From JOPF133 sp052144935 (GTDB lineage Bacteria > Acidobacteriota > Terriglobia > Bryobacterales > Bryobacteraceae), in assembly GCA_052144935.1 (NCBI GenBank), contig JBKQPR010000313.1:1-9579 (forward strand): DNA of 9,579 bases, given 5' to 3'. The notes under the pieces were generated by a model, which searched no databases, was not told the DNA's origin, and saw only the letters and a program-made list of their open reading frames with translations. Below are positions 1 to 6,560 of this stretch, piece after piece; position 1 is the stretch's first letter; every line of letters begins with the position of its first letter. The translations under genes were made by a program, and so were the position numbers.

Positions 1-75
1 CATCGACAGGTAAACCAAACAGAGCTGGTTCCAACCTGCCACGAGACCACTGCCGTTGTCCAGTCCCCGCCTGCG

Positions 76-958
76 ATGACGCATGGCGGTGGTTCATGGC
101 GAAGCGGTTCTGCGGCAACGGGTTTGCGCGGCTATCGTCATGCCATAGATGAATTCGTGGACTGGTACTGCTCGGAGCCGCGATTGTCGTTCAGCAAGAC
201 GGTTGTCGTCCGTTACCGGATGCACCTGGAATCACGCCATCTTGCCCCAGGGACGATCAACCTCCGGCTCGGGGCCGTCCGCCGGCTGGCATACGAGGCG
301 TCAGATTGCGGTCTCCTAAGCGCCGACTTGGCTGCGGGGATACGGCGCGTCAAGGGCGTCAAGAAACTGGGCGTCAGACTCGGCAACTGGTTGACCGCAG
401 AACAGGGGCAAGCACTCTGGCAGGCGCCAGACCGGGAGCGGCTGAAGGGCAAACGTGATCGGGCGCTGCTTGCCGTCCTGCTGTCCTGCGGACTCCGTCG
501 GCATGAACTCGCCGAGCTGACTTTCGGCCACTTGCAGCAGCGCGAAGGGCATTGGGCAATTGTGGACCTGATCGGAAAAGCCGGTCACGTCAGAACCATT
601 CCCGTCCCGGATTGGGTGTGGCCTGGTGGACGAATGGACAAAGTCAGCCGGAATTGAGTCCGGGCGTCTTTTCCGGCGTGTGAGTAGCGCGGGTAGAGCT
701 TGGAGCGAAGGCGTGACGGAGAAGGCCGTGTGGCACGTCGTCGAGGAATTCGCAGGCAAGATTGGCGTTACTAAACTCGCACCGCACGATCTTCGTCGCA
801 GTTGCGCTCGGCTCTGCCGGGCCGCCGGCGGCGAACTGGAGCAGATTCAATTCCTTCTTGGCCAGGTGTCGATCCAGACCACAGAGCGATATCTCGGCTG
901 CACTCAGGGGATTGCATCGGCGGTGAACGATAGGATCGGGATCGAGCCAGCACCGTGA
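76..958 (+). pseudogene. Frameshifted tyrosine recombinase (phage-type integrase)
   Basis: Site-specific DNA recombinase of the tyrosine (lambda integrase/Xer) family, broken into two frames. The first frame (76-657) carries the N-terminal SAM-like core-binding region (GYRHAIDEFVDWY, then TINLRLGAVRRLA) and the first catalytic Arg in GLRRHELAEL. The second frame (from about 626 to 958) carries HDLRRS, LLGQVSIQTTERYLG with the presumed nucleophile Tyr, and the C-terminus. The break lies between the DWV codons (ending 618) and the VDEW codons (starting 626). Only 7 bases separate them; relatives as I recall them have about three residues there, so a 2-base deletion (or 1-base insertion) explains it. 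The second catalytic His, normally in LGH, is Gln. The first frame is open to the window edge (25 more codons), so the true start may lie outside; 76 is the first ATG. It is the only plus-strand gene and ends 11 bases from a convergent ORF. Probable remnant of a mobile element; confident of family and of the disruption. Confidence 0.85.
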
Positions 959-969
959 AGCATACCCTT

Positions 970-1137
970 CTAACGGTTGTCGACGATCCAGTCGCAATCG
1001 TAAACACTACGGCGTTGATCGTGAGCAACGCCTCGCTTCAGCTCCGGGTGGCGCAGCCCTAGCGTCAGGTACACCTCCTCATTAGCCGGCGGCTCCCGAA
1101 CAAGCAGGCGCGGCGTCGGCTTCAGCCTCGTCACCAT
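970..1137 (-). CDS. Small hypothetical protein (55 aa), coupled to the reductase-like gene
   Basis: A short ORF running from ATG at 1137-1135 to TAG at 972-970. I do not recognise the product. It is basic at the N-terminus (MVTRLKPTPRLLVREPP), has an acidic/aliphatic middle (ANEEVYLTLGL) and ends DCDWIVDNR; no signal peptide or membrane segment is visible. Three things support it. Its ATG overlaps the TGA of the upstream gene as TGATG, the classic arrangement for translational coupling. An AGGA lies 4 bases before the ATG, inside the end of that gene. The first half has the strong third-position G/C bias of its neighbours. It stops 11 bases short of the convergent integrase remnant, so it fills the gap neatly. 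It could instead be the fossil tail of a longer protein. Existence is moderately supported; function unknown. Confidence 0.45.
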   Translation of the reverse strand: MVTRLKPTPRLLVREPPANEEVYLTLGLRHPELKRGVAHDQRRSVYDCDWIVDNR

Positions 1138-1700
1138 CAGGTCCTGATAGCGCGATAGCGAAGATAGACCATTCCCTTATCGAAACCGCGCTCGTCCAGG
1201 AGTTCCAGCGTTACGCGCACGTTGCCGGGCAGGACCGGCTTGCCGCCGCCAATGATGACAGGCGCCACGAACAGATGATACTCGTCGACCAGCCCGGCAC
1301 GAATCGCGTGGGCGGCGAGGGTGGGACCACCCACCGCAACATCGTGATGCAATTGAGACTTCAGGCCGCGAACCACCTGGGGATCGAATTCCCGTTCGAG
1401 ACGCGTCTTCCGTGTGGAGACGGTCTCTAGCGATTTGGAATAGACGATCTTGTCAGCCGCTTGCCAGATCCTCGCGAAGTCCAGGATGGCCGGCGTCCGG
1501 CCGGGAATGACATCTGGCGTCTCCCAAACCGCCATCGTCTGGTACATTTTGCGTCCATAGAGATACGTGCCGATAGGGCCTACGATATCGTTGATGAAGG
1601 CATGTACCTCCTCGTCTGGCGCCGCCCAATCGAAGTCGCCGGTTTCATCCGCGATATAGCCGTTTAGCGACGTAGGCGTAACGTAGATCAGTTTGGCCAT
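1137..1700 (-). CDS. Dihydrofolate reductase family protein (RibD C-terminal domain-like)
   Basis: A 187-residue single-domain protein of the RibD-C/dihydrofolate-reductase-like fold, presumably a cytosolic NADPH-dependent reductase of unknown substrate. Visible family features in order: a first strand and loop YVTPTSLNGYIAD (residues 6-18; usually DG, here NG), LYGRKMYQTM near 47-56 with the following W and PD, and the nucleotide-binding stretch VAVGGPTLAAHAIRAGLVDE (121-140) followed by PVIIGGGKPV. Length is normal for the family. The start is well supported: GGAGG sits 7 bases upstream of the ATG and there is no signal peptide. Members of this family are often annotated as 'dihydrofolate reductase' or 'deaminase', but true folate activity cannot be inferred from sequence. 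It is 277 bases downstream of the M14 gene on the same strand and overlaps the small downstream ORF by one base, so those two are probably cotranscribed. Confidence 0.88.
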   Translation of the reverse strand: MAKLIYVTPTSLNGYIADETGDFDWAAPDEEVHAFINDIVGPIGTYLYGRKMYQTMAVWETPDVIPGRTPAILDFARIWQAADKIVYSKSLETVSTRKTRLEREFDPQVVRGLKSQLHHDVAVGGPTLAAHAIRAGLVDEYHLFVAPVIIGGGKPVLPGNVRVTLELLDERGFDKGMVYLRYRAIRT

Positions 1701-1977
1701 CGTGCAGCCTCCGTGAAAATCGATCTCCGGCGAGCTTGCGTGTTCGCGGACGCGCTTCGGAGTCCGGCTAACATCGTATCAGTAGAAGGAGCCAATTCCT
1801 GATTGTCTCCATAAGCTCGGAATTCCGTGATTAAGCCGGCGAGCGCCGATGGCGGTCTCGCCCGCCGGCTGTCGACCAACGATAGATAACGACCAGTTGG
1901 CTCATGTCCGCCGATTCTGAGTGGAATACGCGCCACTCGGAAATAGCGAGCGGTTGGCCAATTCCTCAATCGCCGCC
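1701..1977. other. Intergenic stretch with a hairpin and no supported gene
   Basis: Between the M14 stop and the reductase-like start. An ORF can be drawn on the minus strand (1688-1969), but it overlaps the well-supported reductase start and has no recognisable domain. About 40 bases after the M14 stop there is an inverted repeat, GAGTGG (1919-1924) and CCACTC (1933-1938) with an 8-base loop. It could help end the M14 transcript, but no T-tract follows it on the minus strand. The promoter of the reductase-like gene should lie here; I found no convincing -35/-10 pair. Confidence 0.4.
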
Positions 1978-4900
1978 CTACTTCTCCGCCAGCTTCCTGC
2001 CCGCTCCCAAACTATCGAAATTCAAAATGGCGTTGAACACCAGAAAGTAACTGCCCTTGGTCTCGGCACGCCAGAACGGGTTGTTCGAGAAGAGCACCAC
2101 GTGGCCCTGGCCGTAGGGCGAATCGATCACCGCCGCGTGCTGCGCCAGCTCGCTGCCGTTGTCGAGCAGGCCGGAAACCAGCAGCTCAGGAGCGTTGGCG
2201 TAGCGCAGCACCACGCGCGGGCGCTCCGCCGGAGGAATCACGTTCACCGGATTGCGAAGCTGCTCGTCGGTGAGCGGGAGCGCCTCCCAGGCCTCCGCGT
2301 GCGGCTCCTCGGGAATCTCGACGGGCGCCCGCCCTTGCGGAAGGTCGGGATCGTCGGCCGTGCCGCGTCCGGTGGGCCGCTCGCGGTCGTCGCCGCCTCC
2401 GCGCCGTCCTCCTCCACCACCGCCCGCCATGTTGCTCAGGTTGAAGACCGGGGGATTCGAAGCGAAAATCGCCAGGTTGTCGCTGAAGCCGTACACGATC
2501 GGGCTGGCCCCGTCCACCGTTTTCGAGCGCAGCGCCGAGCCGGTCACCTTCAAGCGCTGCGTCGCCGAGATGCTCACCCCCGGCGCGAAGCCGAAGGTGA
2601 CCGCGAAATTGCTGGTGTCGTTGGCCACAATCAGCAGGCCGCCCTGGCGCACGAATTCGTGCAGGTGATCGAGGCCCGTCCAGCCCAGCCCCGGGCGCAT
2701 ATCGTCGGTTTGATCGGTCTTCGCCATGTTCGGCGTGAGCGGCGTGACCTTCCAGGGCAGCGGATTTCCATACATGGGCATCCCGCTGACGATGGCTTGG
2801 GGATTGCCGCGGCCCGCCGGAGGAAATACGATCGCGTCGTAGCGGGAACGCAGGTCGCCGCGCGCCGCGGCCGTCTGGACGTTGATGTAATCGTAGGGCA
2901 CCTTCAGCCGGTCGAATTCCAGGCGCCACCAGCCCTCGCCTTGCGTGCTGGTCCAGGTGTGCATGAGGGCGATGCGGGCCGCGCGCACGGGATGGGTCTT
3001 CACCTGCGGGGCGGCGTCCACGGCATACGCCTTCAAGCCAAGCTCTTCGCCGGCTTTAGCCAGGTCGGCGGACGCCACATCGCGGACGATGAACGAGCCG
3101 CGATTGAATTTGCGGCCGGCGGCTTCAAACGGCTCTTCGGCGGCCTCGAATGACGCCTGAGGAAAGCGATAGCGCAGAGTGACCAGGGCATGATCGGCGT
3201 TGTGGTTGATCAGGAAAATCGCGCCGGCGTTTTCCACTCCGCCGGGCGCCGCCACGGGTCCCTCAACGCGCGACATCGCGGCATCCAGCACCTTTACATC
3301 GGTGACCCGCGCCACCTGCACGTTGCTCAACTCACCGAAGGTCCAACCGGTGTCGTCGTAGATGCTCTTTTGCGGGTCGTTGGGGGCCCAGTATTGATAA
3401 TCCAGCAGCGTGTCCGCGATGCGGCTGTAGGGTTGATCCATGCGCAGAACGTAAGTGCCCGCCGGGAAAGTGCGCGGCTCGGGTTTGGGTTTTTCCTCGG
3501 GTTTGCGAGCCGCCCCATCGGTGTTGCCATCCGTGGCGGTCTCGGTTCCCGCTCCGCCGCGTCCGCCCCGTCCCCCGCGGGCGGGCGCCTTTTTCGCCGG
3601 CATGAGCACGGTGAACGGCGCGCTGGCACGGGAGATCTCGCACCCCTGGTCCTGCAACAGGCGCAGCAGGTCGGCCTGCGCGCCCGGCCGCGGATCGTCC
3701 GCCGGAAACACGTAAGCGGCCGGCCCCTCCGTGCGCGGCTTCTCGATGGAGCGCCTGGCCTTCAAATAAAAATTGTGCAGGAAGAGCTTCTGGTTGGCGG
3801 CGAAAAAGGACAGCGCCGTGAGCAGCCCGGTCTCTTCGTAGTTGTTGTTGTTGCGCTGCGACCACTTGGCTTTGGGCAGCGGCGGATTCTGCTTGAACCA
3901 GGTGCGCGCGTATTCGCTGGGCCGCAAGGTGCGCTCTTCGGTGTCCGCGCCGCCATTGCCGAAGGTCTCGTACAGCCGGCTGATCCCGTTGTGCATGGCA
4001 GCTATGAACATCAGGTAGCTGGGCGACCAGGTGTCGAAGGTGCCATGCGTGAACACGCCCGGCATGCCGAACTTGGTCATCTCCGAGACGTTGTTCCAGC
4101 CCATCATCTCCCATTCATCGGCCAGGATCGGATCGATCCAGGCGTTGTACGGCCCATCGCCCACCGTGTTGTCGTACAGGTAGGGCACCGATTCGTGCAG
4201 GTCGTGAATCACCTGCGCCTTCCATCCCACGAAGGTGTTCAGCACGTTGCGCGAGAGCTGCAGCGTGAGGGCCATGGCATCGCGATTGTTGTCGTGCATC
4301 ACGTAGTGGCCCCAGTAGATCAACTGCGGCCACTGTTTGCCGGGGTTGGCCAGGTGCCAGCGGTAGAGGTCCACCATGCGGTCGCGCCCGTCCACCTCGA
4401 CGACCGGAGTGATCAGCGTGATTACGTTGTCGCGGATGGACCGGATATAGGCGCTTTCGTCCACCGCCAGCCGGTAGGCCAGCTCCATCAGGGCGGTGGG
4501 CGCGCCGGTCTCGGTGGAGTGGATGGTTCCGGTGATGTAATAAATGGGCGCGGAAGCCGCCACCAGTTTCTCGGCCTCGGCGTCGTCCATGTGGATGGTG
4601 CGCGGGTCGGCCAGTTTGGCCAGGCGGGCGCGGTTCTCGTCGAGGTGCGCCAGCAAGCGCTCCGAGGCCACCGCCACGGCGATCGTCTCGCGGCCCTCTT
4701 CCGATTTGCCGATGCTGAAGACCTTCACGCGCGGGCTGGCCTTTTCCAGCATCCGCATGTAGTTGTAGACCTCGTAGGAATAGGGCAGAATGCCGGGCGC
4801 GCCGGCCACATCGCCCAGTACGGCCTTGGGCGTGGGCACGGTTTTCGAGGCCGGCAGATAAGCGGTGAGCGGCGAATTAAAAAACGGCTCGGTTGTGTAC

Positions 4901-5037
4901 TCGCGGATTTTGCGCGTGTACTCTTCGTCGACGGCCTGCGCGGCGTCCCGTCCCGGCTTCAGCGGTGGCGTGGCAGCCGGCTGGGCGAACAGAGGAGCCG
5001 CGAGGGCGAAGGCGACGAGGCGCCAAATGATCTTCAT
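1978..5037 (-). CDS. Secreted M14-family zinc carboxypeptidase-like protein with C-terminal amidotransferase-like region
   Basis: A 1019-residue exported protein, likely periplasmic or extracellular, predicted to hydrolyse peptides or a related amide bond at a zinc site. Residues 1-19 are a signal peptide (MKIIWRLVAFALAAPLFAQ, cut after AQ or nearby), which fixes the start. The M14 domain spans about 80-420. Zinc ligands are H173 and E176 in the HxxE of GTIHSTETG, and H281 in HDLHES. N251/R252 in HDNNRDA match the substrate-carboxylate-binding Asn-Arg pair. VDGRDR (216-220) matches the NPDG region. E355 in SRLYETFG is my best candidate for the catalytic Glu (inferred). Residues about 482-520 and 870-910 are low-complexity linkers rich in Gly/Arg and Pro/Glu. 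Between them, about 685-835 (GEGWWRLEF ... RYDAIVFPP ... VRQGGLLIVAND) looks like a class I glutamine-amidotransferase-like domain. It stands alone, with no operon partner in the window. Family call is solid; substrate unknown. Confidence 0.88.
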   Translation of the reverse strand: MKIIWRLVAFALAAPLFAQPAATPPLKPGRDAAQAVDEEYTRKIREYTTEPFFNSPLTAYLPASKTVPTPKAVLGDVAGAPGILPYSYEVYNYMRMLEKASPRVKVFSIGKSEEGRETIAVAVASERLLAHLDENRARLAKLADPRTIHMDDAEAEKLVAASAPIYYITGTIHSTETGAPTALMELAYRLAVDESAYIRSIRDNVITLITPVVEVDGRDRMVDLYRWHLANPGKQWPQLIYWGHYVMHDNNRDAMALTLQLSRNVLNTFVGWKAQVIHDLHESVPYLYDNTVGDGPYNAWIDPILADEWEMMGWNNVSEMTKFGMPGVFTHGTFDTWSPSYLMFIAAMHNGISRLYETFGNGGADTEERTLRPSEYARTWFKQNPPLPKAKWSQRNNNNYEETGLLTALSFFAANQKLFLHNFYLKARRSIEKPRTEGPAAYVFPADDPRPGAQADLLRLLQDQGCEISRASAPFTVLMPAKKAPARGGRGGRGGAGTETATDGNTDGAARKPEEKPKPEPRTFPAGTYVLRMDQPYSRIADTLLDYQYWAPNDPQKSIYDDTGWTFGELSNVQVARVTDVKVLDAAMSRVEGPVAAPGGVENAGAIFLINHNADHALVTLRYRFPQASFEAAEEPFEAAGRKFNRGSFIVRDVASADLAKAGEELGLKAYAVDAAPQVKTHPVRAARIALMHTWTSTQGEGWWRLEFDRLKVPYDYINVQTAAARGDLRSRYDAIVFPPAGRGNPQAIVSGMPMYGNPLPWKVTPLTPNMAKTDQTDDMRPGLGWTGLDHLHEFVRQGGLLIVANDTSNFAVTFGFAPGVSISATQRLKVTGSALRSKTVDGASPIVYGFSDNLAIFASNPPVFNLSNMAGGGGGGRRGGGDDRERPTGRGTADDPDLPQGRAPVEIPEEPHAEAWEALPLTDEQLRNPVNVIPPAERPRVVLRYANAPELLVSGLLDNGSELAQHAAVIDSPYGQGHVVLFSNNPFWRAETKGSYFLVFNAILNFDSLGAGRKLAEK

Positions 5038-5345
5038 GCACCAGAATATACCGCAATGCCAGGGAGCTTATGGTTGGGAGGCGCATTGCGGCGGCGCAGG
5101 CCAGCGGAAGATTCGCGTTTGGCCCGGAGGAGCCGCCTGGGGGCGCCTTTTGGTCCCGGCTGCGGGCAGGATGAAAACAGCCAAGACTGGACTGTGCCTG
5201 GCTCTTTCCCGACACGGGCGTTGGACGGCCAAGTGGCCAGCGTGACATTCCTCTTGCCGGCCGCGGAGGGCGTGCCCGGAGAATCCTCCCAAGCAGCGTG
5301 CCGCCACCGGACAAGAGCCAGCCTCCGATGATGCGTGGTAGGGCG
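5038..5345. other. 308-base non-coding stretch with short palindromes
   Basis: The region between the M14 start and the IS21 fragment. ORFs can be drawn through it on both strands, but they continue antisense through the M14 gene or have no recognisable content, so I call no gene. It contains AGCCA (5179-5183) facing TGGCT (5199-5203), and the tight palindrome GGCCA-AG-TGGCC (5227-5238). The stretch 5136-5203 resembles, in order and spacing of short words (CTTTT, CCGG, TGAAA, CAGCCA, TGGCT), the inverted-repeat block at 8012-8097. It must also hold the upstream part of the M14 promoter. Confidence 0.4.
5045..5050 (-). promoter_or_regulatory. Possible -10 element giving a leaderless M14 mRNA
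   Basis: On the minus strand the hexamer TATATT lies exactly 7 bases before the ATG of the M14 gene, and no Shine-Dalgarno sequence lies between them. If this is the -10 box, transcription would start at or within a base of the ATG, i.e. a leaderless transcript. No good TTGACA-like -35 is present at 16-18 bases. The signal peptide supports this ATG as the true start. Confidence 0.35.
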
Positions 5346-5684
5346 TTATCTGGAGCTACGTAAGGGGACGCACGCCGCACCGAAGTAGATATCCATACAC
5401 GCCGTCGAAGTCCAATGGCGCGCGAGTCGGATCGTCTGAGGATCCCAGCGGAACGAATGGACTCGCACGAGATTCCCCTTGCACTTCTCGAAAAGCTCCA
5501 GGATCTGTTGCCGGTAAGGCTCGCCCTTCTCGGTTCGGTGCAGTTCCGGTAGCGCGGTCGAGTTGGATCGTAGGACTTTGCGTACTGCCACGCGGGAGAT
5601 TCCCAGCACCCGCGCGATCTCCCGTTTGCTCACTCCCCGTGTGTTCAGTTCCAGAATCGTGGTGCGTTGCGCTTGGCTCAACAT
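5346..5684 (-). mobile_element. istA: IS21-family transposase (IstA) N-terminal fragment
   Basis: A truncated transposase gene. From the ATG at 5684 the product begins MLSQAQRTTILELNTRGVSK, continues through a helix-turn-helix (REIARVLGISRVAVRKVLRS) and EPYRQQILELFEKCKGNLVRVH, matching the N-terminal DNA-binding region of IS21-type IstA. Homology stops at that His (codon 5458-5460), where family members continue with a helix starting EEL. The remaining 37 residues to the stop at 5346 are unrelated-looking. The catalytic DDE core and the IstB ATPase are absent, so this is a dead remnant of roughly 75 homologous residues out of the usual 400-500. GGAGAAG about 8 bases upstream of 5684 supports this start rather than longer upstream extensions, which run antisense-free but through the toxin gene. 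No terminal inverted repeat was found. Confidence 0.8.
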
Positions 5685-5752
5685 GCGGTTTCTTCTCCGG
5701 TTGGATTTCTTCGCCGATGCGGCGGAGCTGGCTTTGAATGCGGTCGATCTGG

Positions 5753-6160
5753 TCAGCCCGCAGGAGGATGGATCAGGGGGATCGCCTCCCGGCGGCCGCG
5801 GCGGTACACCCGGAAGCCGGCCAGATCCGTGGTGACCACGGGGTAGCGCGGGTGCAATTCGCTCAGACGAATCAGGCAAAGATCCGCCAGATCCGGCTTG
5901 CGATCCGCGTAGCGTGCCGCCAACTCCGCCAACCGCGAAATATGCTCGCTCAACACCAATGCGGACCGCACCAAGCCGTCGTGCACCAGCGCCAGAACCA
6001 GAGCGCTGCTACCGAGGTGAAACGCGGTTTCGGCTAGCACTGCCTCGCATGTCAATAGTGGCTCGGTGACCCCTTCGGCAATCCCGACCGCCCACCGATG
6101 ATGGTAGTCTTTCCGGTTCCCAAACGCGACAAGAAAACCAGTGTCCGCGATCGCCTTCAT
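5753..6160 (-). CDS. PIN-domain ribonuclease toxin (VapC-like)
   Basis: A 135-residue PIN-domain protein, predicted Mg2+-dependent endoribonuclease and toxin of a type II toxin-antitoxin pair. The acidic active-site residues are in place: D6 (IADTGFLVAF), E44 (EAVLAETAFHL), D90 and D93 (RKPDLADLCLI), and D112 (VVTTDLAGFRVYRR). Length and the C-terminal strand after GFRVYRR fit the family. Its ATG (6160) overlaps the TGA of the upstream antitoxin as ATGA, so translation is probably coupled and both are on one transcript. It appears intact, unlike the IS21 fragment 69 bases downstream. The RNA target cannot be guessed from sequence. Confidence 0.88.
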   Translation of the reverse strand: MKAIADTGFLVAFGNRKDYHHRWAVGIAEGVTEPLLTCEAVLAETAFHLGSSALVLALVHDGLVRSALVLSEHISRLAELAARYADRKPDLADLCLIRLSELHPRYPVVTTDLAGFRVYRRGRREAIPLIHPPAG

Positions 6161-6366
6161 TTGCGAGAAAAGCCTTTGCGCATCGAGAGGCCGCTTGGTC
6201 CGGCAATGGCGCCGGCCCAGCGAAGGAACGGACGTTGGGCGGAGTTTCGGGCTTTCTCAAGTTGCTCTCGAACGATGCGGCCCTTAGGCAAACCCGTTTT
6301 GCGTGCGGCAAGCTCCAGCCACTCCGCCAGATCCTCCGGCAGCCGAACAGTAATTGCATTACTCAT
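6157..6366 (-). CDS. Ribbon-helix-helix antitoxin (CopG/Arc-type)
   Basis: A 69-residue protein that should neutralise the adjacent PIN toxin and repress the pair's promoter. The N-terminal ITVRLPEDLAEWLELAARKT is the beta strand and first helix of a ribbon-helix-helix DNA-binding domain. A second helix (KGRIVREQLEKARN) follows, then a toxin-binding tail rich in aromatic, Gly and Arg residues. I prefer the ATG at 6366 (MSNAITV) over the ATG at 6390, because eight extra residues before the strand are unusual for the family and a good -10-like sequence occupies that interval. The 4-base ATGA overlap with the toxin, and the order antitoxin first, are typical of such modules. Confidence 0.85.
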   Translation of the reverse strand: MSNAITVRLPEDLAEWLELAARKTGLPKGRIVREQLEKARNSAQRPFLRWAGAIAGPSGLSMRKGFSRK

Positions 6367-6374
6367 TCGCCCAA

Positions 6375-6383
6375 AGTGTAACA
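6375..6383 (-). promoter_or_regulatory. Possible extended -10 for the antitoxin-toxin pair
   Basis: On the minus strand TGTTACACT reads as an extended -10 (TGN followed by TACACT). The hexamer ends 8 bases before the ATG at 6366, so the transcript would be leaderless or nearly so. There is only a weak purine run (GGGCGA) in between. No clear -35 is seen at normal spacing. If correct, it also rules out initiation at 6390. Confidence 0.35.
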
Positions 6384-6466
6384 CAAGCACCGGACCGGCT
6401 GTGGTGAACTGGAATGGGTTTCCCCACTCGTTGGATGTCCTCTTCCGCCGTCGGCCGGAATCAACC

Positions 6467-6486
6467 CCGTGAAACGCCGGTCACGG
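6467..6486 (-). terminator. Hairpin downstream of the multicopper oxidase gene
   Basis: A perfect 6-base inverted repeat, CCGTGA (6467-6472) and TCACGG (6481-6486) with an 8-base loop, lies about 75 bases beyond the oxidase stop codon. It has no T-tract, so it is a weak candidate for an intrinsic terminator. The rest of 6391-6560 shows no supported gene. Confidence 0.25.
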
Positions 6487-6560
6487 AATTACAAGGACAG
6501 CCGTTCGAGCACATGGCCGTGTCGCCGCCCGTCCGAGGGGATTGCCACGGTTGTTCCGCT

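Noticed and set aside
602..660. Programmed ribosomal frameshift in the integrase
   Set aside because: No slippery heptamer is seen at the junction, and residues appear to be missing between the two halves; a plain indel explains it better.
1688..1969. 93-residue minus-strand ORF between the M14 and reductase-like genes
   Set aside because: It overlaps the well-supported reductase start in another frame, has no ribosome site that I can see and no family features.
1921..3153. Long plus-strand ORF of 410 residues
   Set aside because: It lies antisense to the M14 gene, is rich in Arg/His/Val low-information sequence typical of GC-rich shadows, and has no recognisable domain.
3838..3850. GTT triplet run
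   Set aside because: It simply encodes a short Asn run (RNNNNYEE) inside the M14 gene.
3190..5331. 713-residue plus-strand ORF
   Set aside because: Antisense to the signal-peptide and zinc-binding half of the M14 gene; composition (His, Val, Arg, Gly) is that of a mirror frame, and no domain is seen.
5352..5760. A second minus-strand frame open right through the IS21 fragment (beginning ...ADQIDRIQSQLRR, ending ...GVYGYLLRCGVRPLT)
   Set aside because: It has no usable start codon before its last third and overlaps a frame with clear IS21 homology that has its own ribosome site; the openness is explained by GC-rich composition.
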